A stretch of DNA of 64,000 bases from Roseicyclus marinus (GCF_030163795.1 NZ_JASJOF010000003.1:47501-111500); one strand, 5' to 3'. Counted from the first letter of the stretch, positions 1-9,488 are shown. Translations and numbers: made by a program. Notes: generated from the letters alone by a model not told the origin.

Positions 1-242
1 GTCAGCGTATGCGCGTTTTGGGCCGGGTCGCTTTTGCCCGTCCCGAATTCGTAGAAGTTGTTGTAGGTGGTGATCTCTTCGAAGGTGTTGGGCTCCAGCG
101 CATCTTGCGCCCGCGCCCGCCCGCCGATCATCCCGGCTCCCAGCAGCGCCGCGCCCCCTGCCATCAACTGGCGGCGGTTCATGTAGACCGACCGGGGCGT
201 AACATCCGCCCATGTGAGGTCCGAGGTGTAACGATGGGCCAT
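1..242 (-). CDS. msrP: MsrP catalytic subunit, N-terminal part (cut by window edge)
   Basis: This is the first 80 or so residues of a molybdopterin-dependent protein-methionine-sulfoxide reductase, which repairs oxidised periplasmic proteins together with a haem membrane partner (MsrQ). A twin-arginine signal is visible: NRRQLM around residues 22-27, followed by a hydrophobic stretch and an A-R-A cleavage region. It is followed by the family's YNNFYEFGTGK motif. Two ATGs lie six bases apart; the one at 242 is preferred because AGGAG lies seven bases before it, while the one at 248 almost touches that site. The rest of the gene lies left of the window, so the catalytic cysteine cannot be checked. 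Confidence 0.88.
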   Translation of the reverse strand, partial: MAHRYTSDLTWADVTPRSVYMNRRQLMAGGAALLGAGMIGGRARAQDALEPNTFEEITTYNNFYEFGTGKSDPAQNAHTL

Positions 243-561
243 GGCCATTCTCCTTGATGCGTCTGTTCGCAGCCTGCACCGGATATGGGCCTTGTCCCAA
301 GCACGGACATGCAGCCTCACGAAACTGTTGGCAAATCAACGGTCCGACTGAAACAAAACCCCTGTTTCGGGTCACGGATGATCACACCGTGTCACACCGT
401 TTTGACTGGAACGGCGAAACTTCCGCCGCTTAGTCACGTTGCGCTGCCCGTCAAACGCCCCGGCGGAAATTCGCTTCGGTTGAAAGGATTTTTCGGCTGG
501 CCATCTCGATGGGACACCGGGGGCGACCTGCCTCCGGTCCCACTCGAAAAGGAGCTATGAC
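243..561. other. Intergenic region between msrP and the fasciclin gene
   Basis: A 319-base divergent spacer with no credible gene. It holds an imperfect tandem pair of TCACACCGT (382-390 and 392-400). It also holds a possible general-stress (EcfG-type) promoter for the downstream gene: GAAAC at 416-420, 16 bases, then CGTT at 437-440, one mismatch from the usual GGAAC-N16-CGTT. A strong ribosome site (AAAAGGAG, 547-554) precedes the fasciclin start. The promoter reading is weak. Confidence 0.4.
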
Positions 562-1035
562 ATGCGCAAGACACTTCTCGCCCTCACCGCCACCACCGCC
601 CTCGCGGCACCGGCCATGGCGCAGGACATGAACATCGTCGAAACCGCGGTCGGCGCCGGTAACTTCACCACGCTTGTCGCTGCAGTCGAGGCCGCGGGCC
701 TTGTCGAAACCCTGTCGGGCGACGGCCCCTTCACCGTCTTCGCCCCCACGGACGAAGCCTTTGCCGCCCTGCCCGAAGGCACGGTCGAAAGCCTGCTTCT
801 CCCCGAGAACCGCGACCAGCTGGTGTCGATCCTGACCTACCACGTCGTCCCCGGTGCGGTCATGTCGACCGACCTGTCCGACGGGATGACCGCCGCAACC
901 GTGCAAGGGTCCGAAATCACCATCGACCTCGACACTGGCGTCATGGTGAACGAGGCCAACGTGGTCACCGCGGATATCGCGGCATCGAACGGCGTCATCC
1001 ATGTCATCGACGCGGTCATCCTGCCGCCGATGTAA
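562..1035 (+). CDS. Secreted fasciclin (FAS1) domain protein
   Basis: A 157-residue exported protein: a Sec signal peptide (residues 1-20, cleavage after A-M-A) followed by a single FAS1 domain filling the rest. FAS1 hallmarks are present: the [11 protein letters not shown] motif near residue 58, the YHVVPG motif near residue 93, and the [12 protein letters not shown] motif at the end. Bacterial proteins of this size are periplasmic or surface adhesion-type proteins without enzymatic activity; the ligand is unknown. It has its own strong ribosome site and stands alone, with a perfect hairpin just after the stop. Confidence 0.9.
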   Translation: MRKTLLALTATTALAAPAMAQDMNIVETAVGAGNFTTLVAAVEAAGLVETLSGDGPFTVFAPTDEAFAALPEGTVESLLLPENRDQLVSILTYHVVPGAVMSTDLSDGMTAATVQGSEITIDLDTGVMVNEANVVTADIAASNGVIHVIDAVILPPM

Positions 1036-1049
1036 GCCTAGGCTGCTCC

Positions 1050-1076
1050 GCAGGTCCGGCCCCGCGCCGGACCTGC
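1050..1076 (+). terminator. Hairpin after the fasciclin gene
   Basis: A perfect 10-bp stem (GCAGGTCCGG at 1050-1059 pairing with CCGGACCTGC at 1067-1076) with a 7-base loop lies 14 bases past the stop codon. No T-run follows, so it could be a weak terminator or an RNA-stabilising hairpin. Confidence 0.5.
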
Positions 1077-1251
1077 ACACCCGCAACTAAACGATCAGCA
1101 ATACCTCACGTCGATTCTCGCTGTCTCTTCACCACCTCCGCCTCGGCATCGGTGGGTGGGCCGTCCTTGGTCGCGCACCTCATGCCACTCCCCGATCACC
1201 GACCAACGTTCTGCGCTCGCGGTGATCGGCAAAACCCGTAGCAAATGGAAA

Positions 1252-1278
1252 CGCCCCCGGCCTTGCGGCGCGGGGGCG
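1252..1278 (-). terminator. Terminator of the OB-fold gene
   Basis: The stem CGCCCCCG (1252-1259) pairs with CGGGGGCG (1271-1278) around an 11-base loop. Read on the minus strand it lies about 22 bases past the stop at 1300 and is followed by TTTCC. Confidence 0.55.
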
Positions 1279-1299
1279 ATGTGCGTCGTGGCACCGGGA

Positions 1300-1623
1300 T
1301 CAGTAGCCCCGGGGCAAGTTGACGATCCGGCCATCGGCAAGCGTGATCGCATCGGCATAGATCTCCATCCGGAGACCGTCATCGACGACCCCCTCCACCC
1401 GGACAAGATCGCCGGGACGGACGGGCATGGCATTGGGCCCGATATAAACGCGGATCTCCCCGGTCGTGTCGGCAAGGATGAATTCATCCTCGTCCGTGAT
1501 CCGTTCGACATTCCCCTCCACCACGGCCATCATCCCACGGCGCAATTCGCCGATTGCGATCGTCTCGGCCAGAACGGCACCGGCGGTCAGGGCCATCGTT
1601 ACCCCCAGAAGCAAAGCGCGCAT
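1300..1623 (-). CDS. Periplasmic bacterial OB-fold (BOF/YgiW-YdeI type) protein
   Basis: A 107-residue protein with a signal peptide (residues 1-19, ending V-L-A) and a single small OB-fold domain. The family pattern is visible: a GMMAVVEGNVERI strand, then D-E-D-E-F-I-L-A-D, then a VYIGPNAMPVRPGD segment and a final V-E-G-V-V strand. Members are periplasmic proteins linked to stress tolerance; the ligand here is not known. The start at 1623 is the one that gives a proper signal peptide. It follows the small membrane-protein gene by 11 bases and is probably co-transcribed with it. Confidence 0.78.
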   Translation of the reverse strand: MRALLLGVTMALTAGAVLAETIAIGELRRGMMAVVEGNVERITDEDEFILADTTGEIRVYIGPNAMPVRPGDLVRVEGVVDDGLRMEIYADAITLADGRIVNLPRGY

Positions 1624-1634
1624 AATCTCGGGCC

Positions 1635-1790
1635 TCAATCCAGCGCCACGAGAACCACGATCAGCGCAACCACTCCGCCAAGAACCAGCGCCCAACCGGG
1701 CAGCGTCACGGTCACGTCCGATTTCAGCCAAGCCCGCAGCCGCTCGGTCGAATTGGTCCCGGTCGGGGTCGGGTTGTTCGTTTCTGTCAT
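1635..1790 (-). CDS. Small single-pass membrane protein
   Basis: A 51-residue protein with a hydrophilic Thr/Asn-rich N terminus and one hydrophobic helix (about residues 30-49, rich in Val and Leu) that ends the protein. The start at 1790 is fixed by AAGGAG eight bases before it; longer readings have no such site. It lies directly before the OB-fold gene on the same strand. I do not recognise a family; a membrane anchor or small envelope stress protein is a guess. Confidence 0.6.
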   Translation of the reverse strand: MTETNNPTPTGTNSTERLRAWLKSDVTVTLPGWALVLGGVVALIVVLVALD

Positions 1791-1893
1791 CTGTCCGTCT
1801 CCTTGATCGGTCGCACAGGACAAGAAATGGAGGGATGGACAAAACGATCAATCCTATCGTGTGGCGTTTTTCGATAGCTTTATCCTAACGTCA

Positions 1894-1923
1894 CCGCCCC
1901 TACCCTTATAAGGACAGGGGCGG
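1894..1923 (-). terminator. Hairpin downstream of clpB
   Basis: The arms CCGCCCCT (1894-1901) and AGGGGCGG (1916-1923) are perfectly complementary. The loop itself contains the palindrome CCTTATAAGG. It lies 20 bases past the clpB stop on the minus strand, with no T-run, so termination is plausible but not certain. Confidence 0.5.
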
Positions 1924-1942
1924 CGACCATCCGTGCCACCAA

Positions 1943-4558
1943 TCAATGCACAACAGCATCCTCCGGCTTGGGCCTGGTCGAGGGTGCCACGCGGCTCCCC
2001 ACGATCAACCCGTCGACCCCGGCATGGACCTCGACGGTGCTTCCATCCGTGACCTCACCCGCCAGGATCATCTCGGCCAACTGGTCCTGCAAGCTGCGCT
2101 GGATCACCCGCTTCAGCGGCCTTGCCCCGAACACCGGATCATAGCCTTCATCCGCCAGCCACCCCAGCGCGGCGTCATCCAGCGCCAGCGTGATCTTGCG
2201 CTGCGCCAACCGCTTCTCCAACCGCTTGAGCTGGATCTTCACGATCCCGTCCATGTCGTCCCGCGTCAGCCGGTCAAAGACGATCATGTCGTCCAGCCGG
2301 TTCAGGAACTCGGGCCGGAAATGCGCCCGAACCGCATCCATCACATCACGCTTGGCTTGGGCCGCGTCCGAACCGTCGGGCAATTGGCTCAACGCCTGCG
2401 ACCCCAGGTTGGAGGTCAGCACGATCAGCGTTTGCTTGAAATCGACGCGCCGCCCCTGTCCATCGGTCAGGATGCCATCGTCCAGCACCTGCAACAGAAC
2501 GTTGAAGACTTCCGGATGCGCCTTCTCGACCTCGTCGAACAGGATCACCTGGTAGGGCCTGCGGCGAACCGCTTCGGTCAGGACACCACCCTCGTCATAG
2601 CCGACATATCCCGGCGGGGCGCCGATCAAGCGCGCGACGGAATGCTTCTCCATGAACTCGCTCATGTCGATGCGCACCATGGCCTGATCATCGTCGAACA
2701 GGTATTCGGCCAGCGTCTTGGTCAATTCGGTCTTGCCCACGCCAGTCGGCCCGAGGAACAGGAACGACCCCAGCGGCCGGTTTTCGTCCTGCAACCCCGC
2801 CCGCGCGCGCCGCACGGCGCGGCTGACGGCCTGCACCGCCTGCATCTGGCCGATGACCCGCTTGCCCAGTTCCTCTTCCATCTTCAGCAGCTTCTCGCGC
2901 TCGCCTTCCAGCATCTTGGACATGGGGATACCGGTCCAGCGCTCGACCACCGCTGCGATCTGTTCGGGGCGCACGGCCTCTTCGACCATGACATCCTCGT
3001 CCTGCGCCTCGGCGGCGACCAGATCCTTTTCCAGCTGCGGAATGACGCCATAAGAAAGCTCGCCCGCGCGCGCGAGATCGCCGTTGCGCTTGGCCTGATC
3101 CAATTCCGCGCGTGCCTGATCCAGCCGCTCCTTGATGGTGCGCGCCTGATCCAGCTTGTCGCGTTCCGCCTGCCATTTCGCCGTCATCGCGGCCGATTGC
3201 TGTTGCAGATCGCCCAACTCCCGCACCAGCTTTTCCAGCCGATCCTTGGAGGCCTGGTCATCCTCTTTCTTCAGCGCCTCCGCCTCGATCTGCATCTGCA
3301 GGATCTGACGGTCGAGCGCGTCCAGTTCCTCGGGTTTGCTGTCGACTTCCATCCGCAACCGGCTGGCGGCCTCGTCCATCAGGTCGATGGCCTTGTCGGG
3401 CAGGAACCGGTCGGTGATGTAGCGATGGGACAGGGTGGCGGCCGCCACCAGCGCGGCGTCCGAAATCCGCACGCCGTGGTGCAGCTCGTACTTCTCCTTG
3501 ATGCCGCGCAGGATCGACACGGTATCCTCGACCGTCGGCTCCTCCACCATCAGGGGTTGGAACCGCCGCGCCAGCGCCGCGTCTTTCTCCACGTACTTGC
3601 GGTATTCATCGAGCGTCGTGGCCCCCACGCAATGCAACTCGCCCCGCGCAAGCGCCGGCTTGATCAGGTTGGCGGCATCCATCGCACCATCCGATTTGCC
3701 CGCGCCCACCAGCGTGTGCATCTCATCGATGAAAAGGATGATCTCGCCGGCAGCCGCCGTGATTTCGCCCAGAACGGCCTTCAACCGCTCCTCGAATTCC
3801 CCGCGATATTTCGCGCCCGCAATCAACGCGCCCATATCCAGCGCCATCAGCGTCTTGTTGCGGAGCGATTCCGGCACATCGCCGTTGACGATGCGCAGCG
3901 CCAGACCCTCGGCGATGGCGGTCTTGCCCACGCCGGGTTCCCCGATCAGCACCGGGTTGTTCTTGGTCCGGCGGCTCAACACCTGCATCGCGCGGCGAAT
4001 TTCCTCGTCGCGCCCGATGATCGGGTCGATCTTGCCCGCCCGCGCGGCCTCGGTCAGGTCGCGGGCGTATTTCTTGAGCGCCTCGTAACTGTCCTCCGCA
4101 CCGGCGCTATCCGCCGTGCGGCCCTTGCGCAGATCGTTGATCGCGGCATTCAGCGCCTGCGCATTCACCGCGCCCGCCTCCAGCGCCTCGCGCGCCGGGC
4201 TTTGCACCACGGCCAGCGCGGTCAGCATGCGCTCCACGGCGACATAACTGTCCCCGGCTTTTTTCGAGATTTTCTCGGCCTCGTCCAAAACCTTGGCAGT
4301 CTGCTTGTCGACATAGATCTGGCCCGCGTCGCCCGTGACCTTGGGCAGTTTGGACATCGACAAATCAACGGCCTCGCGCACACGCTCGGGCGCACCGCCC
4401 GCACGCTTGATCAATGCGGTGGCCATGCCTTGGTCATCGTCCAAAAGAGCCTTGAGCAAATGCTCGGGCGCGAGTTTCTGATGATCCTCGCGACTGGCGA
4501 TCGTCTGGGCGGCCTGAAGGAAACCGCGCGCGCGATCGGTGAACTTCTCCAAGTTCAT
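1943..4558 (-). CDS. clpB: ClpB protein disaggregase
   Basis: An 871-residue ClpB, the usual length. This cytoplasmic AAA+ hexamer pulls apart heat-aggregated proteins with DnaK. The Clp N-domain (residues 1-150) is followed by AAA-1 with Walker A GEPGVGKT near residue 205 and the L-F-I-D-E Walker B region. A long coiled-coil middle domain (about 400-520, rich in E/K/Q) and AAA-2 with GPTGVGKTE near residue 605 follow. The start at 4558 (MNLEKFTDR) has AGGAG seven bases before it; upstream in-frame ATGs do not match the family N terminus. A sigma-32-like promoter lies 75 bases upstream. Confidence 0.97.
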   Translation of the reverse strand: MNLEKFTDRARGFLQAAQTIASREDHQKLAPEHLLKALLDDDQGMATALIKRAGGAPERVREAVDLSMSKLPKVTGDAGQIYVDKQTAKVLDEAEKISKKAGDSYVAVERMLTALAVVQSPAREALEAGAVNAQALNAAINDLRKGRTADSAGAEDSYEALKKYARDLTEAARAGKIDPIIGRDEEIRRAMQVLSRRTKNNPVLIGEPGVGKTAIAEGLALRIVNGDVPESLRNKTLMALDMGALIAGAKYRGEFEERLKAVLGEITAAAGEIILFIDEMHTLVGAGKSDGAMDAANLIKPALARGELHCVGATTLDEYRKYVEKDAALARRFQPLMVEEPTVEDTVSILRGIKEKYELHHGVRISDAALVAAATLSHRYITDRFLPDKAIDLMDEAASRLRMEVDSKPEELDALDRQILQMQIEAEALKKEDDQASKDRLEKLVRELGDLQQQSAAMTAKWQAERDKLDQARTIKERLDQARAELDQAKRNGDLARAGELSYGVIPQLEKDLVAAEAQDEDVMVEEAVRPEQIAAVVERWTGIPMSKMLEGEREKLLKMEEELGKRVIGQMQAVQAVSRAVRRARAGLQDENRPLGSFLFLGPTGVGKTELTKTLAEYLFDDDQAMVRIDMSEFMEKHSVARLIGAPPGYVGYDEGGVLTEAVRRRPYQVILFDEVEKAHPEVFNVLLQVLDDGILTDGQGRRVDFKQTLIVLTSNLGSQALSQLPDGSDAAQAKRDVMDAVRAHFRPEFLNRLDDMIVFDRLTRDDMDGIVKIQLKRLEKRLAQRKITLALDDAALGWLADEGYDPVFGARPLKRVIQRSLQDQLAEMILAGEVTDGSTVEVHAGVDGLIVGSRVAPSTRPKPEDAVVH

Positions 4559-4875
4559 GGTATTTCTCCTTGTCCAAGCGCCCGCTTGGCCACCACCCGG
4601 CATCGCGGCATGGTGGCCCTTGGGCCTCGGGGCATATGTGGGAACGTGCCGAGCCCATCACAAGGCGGAAAAACTGTACTAAAAGACAGGTTTTTATCAT
4701 TTTCCCTCTTTTGCAAACTTTGGTGATCTGGCACCAAGGCCTTCGGGCGGTCGCGTGTGTACTGACCGCAGAGGGGGGCGCCTAACGCGGTGCTGGCGTC
4801 CCCCGTCTCTAATCGGTGGACAGCGCAGGCACCGATGCCTAGGAACGGGCAGCCCCCGTCCGAAAGGCCAAAGCC
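4559..4875. other. Divergent clpB-pyrF intergenic region
   Basis: A 317-base spacer without a credible gene. It contains the clpB leader and heat-shock-type promoter. It also has an AT-rich patch (4675-4720) and an inverted repeat TTGGTG-N6-CACCAA (4720-4725 and 4732-4737) that could be an operator or leader hairpin for pyrF. The pyrF start has only a weak ribosome site. Confidence 0.5.
4633..4664 (-). promoter_or_regulatory. Sigma-32 (RpoH)-like promoter of clpB
   Basis: On the minus strand CTTG (4664-4661) is followed after 18 bases by CCCACATATG (4642-4633). This is close to the alphaproteobacterial RpoH pattern CTTG-N17/18-CyTATnTnnG (eight of ten in the second block). It would give a leader of roughly 70 bases before clpB, a classical heat-shock gene. 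Confidence 0.55.
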
Positions 4876-5574
4876 ATGATCTCAAAAGCCGATGACCGCC
4901 TTATCGTTGCCCTCGATGTGGACAATGCCCTTCAGGGCCTGGCCCTTGCCGAACGGATTGGCGACGCCGCTTCCTTCTACAAGATCGGCCTCGGCATGCT
5001 GACCGGTGGCGGCCTCGCGCTGGCCAACGAACTCAAGCAAGAGCACGGCAAGCGCATCTTTCTCGACATGAAATTCTTCGACATCGGCGCGACCGTGGAA
5101 AAGGCCGTGCGTGGGATCGCCGCCTTTGACCTCGATTTTCTGACTGTCCACGGCGATCCGCAGGTGGTTGCCGCCGCGAAACAGGGTGCGTCGGGGACCG
5201 GGCTCAAGATCCTCGCCGTCACGATCCTCACCTCCAACGACCGCGCCGATCTCGATGCCAACCTGATCGTGCCGGGCGACATGGCCGAGATCGTGGCCGC
5301 CCGCGCCGCCCGCGCCTTCGAGGCCGGGGCCGATGGCGTCATCGCCTCCCCGCACGAGGCCGCGATGATCCGTGCCCTGCCTCAGGCCTCGAACCGCCTG
5401 ATCGTCACCCCCGGCGTGCGTCCGGTGGGGAGCGACGCAGGCGATCAGAAACGCATCGCCACACCGGGCGCGGCCATCACCGCAGGCGCCGATCATATCG
5501 TCGTGGGCCGCCCCATCTGGCAGGCCGAAGATCCCGCCGCCGCCGCCCGCGCGATCATGGCCGACCTGCCCTGA
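4876..5574 (+). CDS. pyrF: Orotidine 5'-phosphate decarboxylase
   Basis: A 232-residue cytoplasmic enzyme that decarboxylates OMP to UMP, the last step of de novo pyrimidine synthesis. It is a single TIM barrel. The N-terminal IVALDV strand carries the first aspartate, and the catalytic D-x-K-x-x-D motif is visible in FLDMKFFDIG near residues 61-70. The C-terminal phosphate-binding GVRP and VVGRPI loops are both present. Length and motifs are typical. The ribosome site is poor (GAAAGG), which is common for this gene. Confidence 0.95.
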   Translation: MISKADDRLIVALDVDNALQGLALAERIGDAASFYKIGLGMLTGGGLALANELKQEHGKRIFLDMKFFDIGATVEKAVRGIAAFDLDFLTVHGDPQVVAAAKQGASGTGLKILAVTILTSNDRADLDANLIVPGDMAEIVAARAARAFEAGADGVIASPHEAAMIRALPQASNRLIVTPGVRPVGSDAGDQKRIATPGAAITAGADHIVVGRPIWQAEDPAAAARAIMADLP

Positions 5575-5613
5575 GGCAGAAGTCAGCCCGACCTGTGGGC
5601 GCGCGCGCCACCC

Positions 5614-5889
5614 TCAGTCCTCGTTGATGTCCCGGTCAAAGGTCTTCACCTGCCCCCGGTAAACGCCGGCCCAGCGCCGTAGCGCCAGCCACGATCCCAG
5701 CGACACGACCGCAAAGATCAACAGCAGCAAGGGCAGCGATCCCGACACGCCCGCGCCCAGCGCCAAAAGACCGGCCACAACCCCCGCGCCCAAGGCGAAT
5801 CCCAAAAGGACAAAGCCCGGCAATACCACCTCACCGATAGCGAGGATGACGCCCAGCGCACCCCAGATCCACCAGGCGGCCCACCACAT
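5614..5889 (-). CDS. NfeD-like membrane protein (short form)
   Basis: A 91-residue membrane protein with two or three hydrophobic helices (about residues 5-25, 28-45 and 50-70) and a short cytoplasmic tail. It is the short NfeD type lacking the soluble OB domain. Its start overlaps the SPFH gene's stop (TGATG at 5889), so the two are translationally coupled. NfeD-SPFH pairs are a conserved unit thought to organise membrane microdomains or quality control; the precise job here is inferred. Confidence 0.82.
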   Translation of the reverse strand: MWWAAWWIWGALGVILAIGEVVLPGFVLLGFALGAGVVAGLLALGAGVSGSLPLLLLIFAVVSLGSWLALRRWAGVYRGQVKTFDRDINED

Positions 5890-6776
5890 CAGCCGCGTCC
5901 CTTCAGCATCTGGAACGCCTTGCCGAAGGCATCCACCGCATCGGCGGGCACGATGATCGTCTGGCTCCCCTGACCCTTCGCCACCTGCCCGATGGCCTTA
6001 ACCTGCTCCAGCGCGATGTTGTATTGCACGGCCTCCAGCCCGCCCTTGGCGATGGCCTCCGCCACGACACCGGTGGCATAGGCCTCTGCGTCGGCCTCCA
6101 CCCGGCGCGCCTCGGCTTGCTGGCGCGCGGCATAAAGCTCGGCATCGGCAGCCAGTTCCACCGCCCGCTTCTGTCCTTCGGCCCGCGTCACGGCGGCGCG
6201 CCGCTCGCGTTCCGCGTTCAGCTGCTGCAACATCGCGTCCCGTGTCGCCTGGTCCAGGCCCACATCCAGGATCTCGGCGCGCGTCACCTCGATCCCCCAA
6301 TCGTTCACCGCGCCCTCGACGCTTTCCTTGATCCGCATGATCAGGCTGGCGCGGTTCGATTGCACCTCGTCCAGTTCCATCTTGCCGATCTCGGCCCGCA
6401 CGATCCCCGCCACGGTCGTGGCGATGGCGGCATCCACGTCACGGATGCGGTAGACGGTCTTTTCAGGCTCAAGGACTCGGTAGAACACGCTCGTCTCGAC
6501 CACCAGCAACACGTTGTCGAGCGTGATCGCATCCTGGCTCGCCGTGGGCAGTTGGCGCTCCAGCACCGATACGCGGTGCGCCACGCGGTCGAGGAAAGGG
6601 ACGATGAAGTTGATCCCCGGCCCCAGCACCGATTTCAGCCGCCCGAACCGCTCCACCACATGCTGCTCGGATTGCGGCACGATCCGGATCGCCAGGAAAA
6701 TGCACAGGATGAGGAACAGTGCCAGCAACAGCACGACAAGGCTCCCCCCCAACAGTTCGTTGATCAGCGCATCCAT
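5889..6776 (-). CDS. SPFH/Band 7 (stomatin/QmcA-type) membrane protein
   Basis: A 295-residue protein: an N-terminal membrane helix (about residues 10-32) and then an SPFH domain opening with the VPQSEQHVVERFGR motif, typical of QmcA/paraslipin proteins. An Ala/Glu/Arg-rich coiled coil (about 190-250) follows. Such proteins form large membrane-bound rings that scaffold lipids or proteases. The start at 6776 (MDALINEL) is preferred because GAGG lies six bases before it; an ATG 33 bases upstream (6809) has no ribosome site. It pairs with the NfeD gene downstream. Confidence 0.9.
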   Translation of the reverse strand: MDALINELLGGSLVVLLLALFLILCIFLAIRIVPQSEQHVVERFGRLKSVLGPGINFIVPFLDRVAHRVSVLERQLPTASQDAITLDNVLLVVETSVFYRVLEPEKTVYRIRDVDAAIATTVAGIVRAEIGKMELDEVQSNRASLIMRIKESVEGAVNDWGIEVTRAEILDVGLDQATRDAMLQQLNAERERRAAVTRAEGQKRAVELAADAELYAARQQAEARRVEADAEAYATGVVAEAIAKGGLEAVQYNIALEQVKAIGQVAKGQGSQTIIVPADAVDAFGKAFQMLKGRG

Positions 6777-6937
6777 GGCTTGCCTCGCGGGTTGATCCTC
6801 GGGTTTCATGGCCGGAAATATGCGGCCATGCTCCGGTCCATGCTAGGTGAAAATGCGCCGTGTGACCGGGGGAATTCCCCACCGTGCTTCCCCCGCCGCA
6901 CCTTCCGCCGATCGGCGCGCGCGCGTATGATCTTGCC

Positions 6938-8191
6938 ATGCCCAGCCTGTGCCGCGATTGCCTGACCCAGTTCGACAGCGCCCGCCGCTGCCCCGCATGC
7001 GGCAGCCCGCGCCTCGTCGCGCATCCCGAGCTTTGGGATCTCTCCATCGCCCACATGGATTGCGATGCCTTCTACGCCTCGGTCGAGAAACGCGACAATC
7101 CCGACCTTCGCGACAAGCCGGTCATCATCGGCGGCGGGCGGCGCGGCGTGGTCTCGACCGCCTGCTACATCGCCCGGATCAAGGGCGTGCGCTCCGCGAT
7201 GCCGATGTTCCAGGCTCTCAAACTCTGCCCCGAGGCTGTCGTCGTGAAAGGCCGGATGGATGTCTATGCCGAGGTCTCGCGCCAGATCCGCGCCATGATG
7301 GAGGATCTGACCCCGGCCATCGAACCCCTCTCGCTGGACGAGGCCTTCATGGACCTGACCGGCACCGCGCGGCTCCACGGCGCGCCGCCCGCCGTCCTGC
7401 TCGCCCGTCTCGTCAAACGGATGCAGGCCGAGCTTGGCATCACCGGGTCCATCGGCCTGTCGCACAACAAGTTCCTCGCCAAGCTTGCCTCCGACCTCGA
7501 CAAGCCGCGCGGCTTTTCCGTCATCGGCCGTGCCGAAACCATGGATTTCCTGCGCGACAAACCCGTCCGGATGATCTGGGGCATCGGGGCCGCGGGTCAG
7601 GCCAGCCTCGACAAGATCGGCATCCGCAGCTTTGCCGACCTGCGCCGCTGGGACCGCGCCGATCTTCAGGCCCGCTTCGGCGCCATGGGCGATCGTCTCT
7701 GGCATCTCGCCCGGGGGCAGGATGATCGCCGCATCGCCCGCGACCGCGCCGTGAAATCCATCTCCAACGAAACCACCTTCGCCGAGGATATCACCGACCC
7801 CGACCTGCTCGACGGTCATATCTGGAGGCTGTCGGAAAAGATCGCCGACCGCGCCAAGGCCAAAGGGCTCGCGGGGCGCACCATCACGCTCAAGCTCAAG
7901 CGCGCCGATTTCAAACTCCTGACGCGCCGCCTGTCGCTTCCCGACGGTACCCAGATCGCCGACCGCATCTACCGTAACGCCCGCGCGCTCTACGACCAGA
8001 CCGCGCATCCCGAACCCTACCGGCTGATCGGCGTCGGCCTTTCCGATCTTTTGCCCGCCGACAACGCCGACCGCGAAACCGACCTGCTCGACCCGCAGGC
8101 GCCCCGCCGGATCGGCGCCGAACGCGCCACCGACGCGATCCGCAAACGCTTCGGCGAAGACGCGATCCTCAAGGGCCGCGCCCTGCGCTGA
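6938..8191 (+). CDS. dinB: DNA polymerase IV with N-terminal zinc finger
   Basis: A 417-residue Y-family translesion polymerase. Catalytic motifs are HMDCDAFYASVE (about residues 40-51) and SLDEAFMD (about 133-140), followed by the helix-hairpin-helix fingers and the little-finger domain. Ahead of the polymerase sits an extra module of about 35 residues with Cys5-x2-Cys8-x9-Cys18-x2-Cys21, a zinc ribbon or finger that E. coli DinB lacks. Starting at 6938 (MPSLCRDC) keeps the finger and drops a Pro-rich leader with no ribosome site. No LexA box was obvious upstream. Confidence 0.93.
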   Translation: MPSLCRDCLTQFDSARRCPACGSPRLVAHPELWDLSIAHMDCDAFYASVEKRDNPDLRDKPVIIGGGRRGVVSTACYIARIKGVRSAMPMFQALKLCPEAVVVKGRMDVYAEVSRQIRAMMEDLTPAIEPLSLDEAFMDLTGTARLHGAPPAVLLARLVKRMQAELGITGSIGLSHNKFLAKLASDLDKPRGFSVIGRAETMDFLRDKPVRMIWGIGAAGQASLDKIGIRSFADLRRWDRADLQARFGAMGDRLWHLARGQDDRRIARDRAVKSISNETTFAEDITDPDLLDGHIWRLSEKIADRAKAKGLAGRTITLKLKRADFKLLTRRLSLPDGTQIADRIYRNARALYDQTAHPEPYRLIGVGLSDLLPADNADRETDLLDPQAPRRIGAERATDAIRKRFGEDAILKGRALR

Positions 8192-8284
8192 TCCGCGCCA
8201 TCTTTGCTTCGAACATACTCCGGGGGGAGTCGCGGAACGCAGCGGGGGGCTGGCCGCCCTGCACCATCGCCGAACCGCTCCTGC

Positions 8285-9142
8285 CTATTCGGCGGCCAGC
8301 GCCATCCGCCCGGGCCGCGAGGCAATCACCCGCTCGATCACCCGCGTCACGATCCGCTTCACCACGTCGAACTCGGGATTGGGCCGCAAGGCCCGCTCGT
8401 TCATGTAAAGCGACCGGTCGATCTCGACCTGCACCGCATGTCGCCCGCGCGACGGCCGCCCATAATGCTGCGTGACGAAAGCCCCAGCAAAGGGCGCATT
8501 GCGGATCACGCACAGCCCCTCCGACACGAAACCCGCCTCCAGCGCATCAAGGATGTCGCCCGCCGCCGAGGCCCCGAACCGATCGCCCAGCACCACCTCT
8601 GGGCGCCGCTGGCCCGGGCGTGTCACGCTGTCCAGTGCCTCGTGCGGCATGGAATGGAAATCCAGCAGCACGGACTCGCCGAAATCCACCTCCGCTTCGG
8701 ACAGCAAACCATCCAGCGCCGCGTGGTAGGGCCGCCAGACCGACGCGATCCGCGCCTCCGCCTCCGCCCTGTTCAGCTTGCCGCGATAGATCGCGCGCCC
8801 ATTGGCGACGACCCGGGGAATCACCCCCAGCCCCGAGGATATCCGCGGCGTCTGCACCACCCGCCCAACGCCCTCGACCACGGCGGGGTCCATCTCCTCC
8901 GGGCTGCGGTTCAGGTCCAGCCAGGCGCGCGGATATTCCGCCGCGATCACCGGCGCGCCCAATCGCGGCGCTTCCTCGACCAGGATATCCATGAAGGCAT
9001 CTTCCGAGGACCGGATCGTCCGCTCGTCCAGAACGCTGGCACGCAGGAACTCCGCAGGGTAATGCCGCCCGGAATGCGGCGAGGCCACCACCACCGGCGT
9101 CAAGATCCGGCGGGGTCGGTCAAGGCGATAGGGCGGGTGCAT
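8285..9142 (-). CDS. N-formylglutamate amidohydrolase family protein
   Basis: A 285-residue hydrolase of the HutG/FGase family, which cleaves N-formylglutamate to formate and glutamate at the end of a histidine-degradation branch. Family features are visible: the VVVASPHSGRHYP motif near residue 18 (metal-binding His), R-S-S-E-D near 45, a YPRAWLDLNRSP motif near 70, and the FHSMPHE motif near 162. No other hut genes are nearby, so the true substrate may be another N-formyl or N-acyl amino acid. Transcription is convergent with dinB. Confidence 0.85.
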   Translation of the reverse strand: MHPPYRLDRPRRILTPVVVASPHSGRHYPAEFLRASVLDERTIRSSEDAFMDILVEEAPRLGAPVIAAEYPRAWLDLNRSPEEMDPAVVEGVGRVVQTPRISSGLGVIPRVVANGRAIYRGKLNRAEAEARIASVWRPYHAALDGLLSEAEVDFGESVLLDFHSMPHEALDSVTRPGQRRPEVVLGDRFGASAAGDILDALEAGFVSEGLCVIRNAPFAGAFVTQHYGRPSRGRHAVQVEIDRSLYMNERALRPNPEFDVVKRIVTRVIERVIASRPGRMALAAE

Positions 9143-9206
9143 CGGGCTTCCGTTCAGGCTGCGTTACGACAGGATATAGCGGGATTTCTCGCCAAGCCAA
9201 AAGCCC

Positions 9207-9235
9207 TTGAACCACCCCCCCAATCCTTCTATAGA
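9207..9235 (+). promoter_or_regulatory. Sigma-70-type promoter for tRNA-Val
   Basis: TTGAAC (9207-9212), a 17-base spacer, then TATAGA (9230-9235), close to consensus in an otherwise GC-rich stretch. It would start an RNA about 80 bases before the tRNA. Confidence 0.6.
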
Positions 9236-9322
9236 CCGCTCACCCTAGCGGCGCGCCGTCGTCTCGGGCCGTCACGCTGTCGGTTCGAATCAAGATATGG
9301 GCGCTTCGTTTGACGGGATATC

Positions 9323-9397
<75 letters not shown>

Positions 9398-9488
9398 TCC
9401 CGGAAACGGGAAGAGATTTCGCCGGTTCCCTCGGGGGCCAGACAGCAACCCAAGGCGCATCGCCGCGCCGCGACGAAGGAGACAGGCC

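Noticed and set aside
410..440. EcfG (general stress) promoter GAAAC-N16-CGTT before the fasciclin gene
   Set aside because: One mismatch in a five-base box with only short elements; not strong enough for its own feature.
1946..4726. A 926-codon open frame opposite clpB
   Set aside because: It is the antisense shadow of clpB in high-GC DNA: no family resemblance, His/Arg/Gln-rich, no ribosome site.
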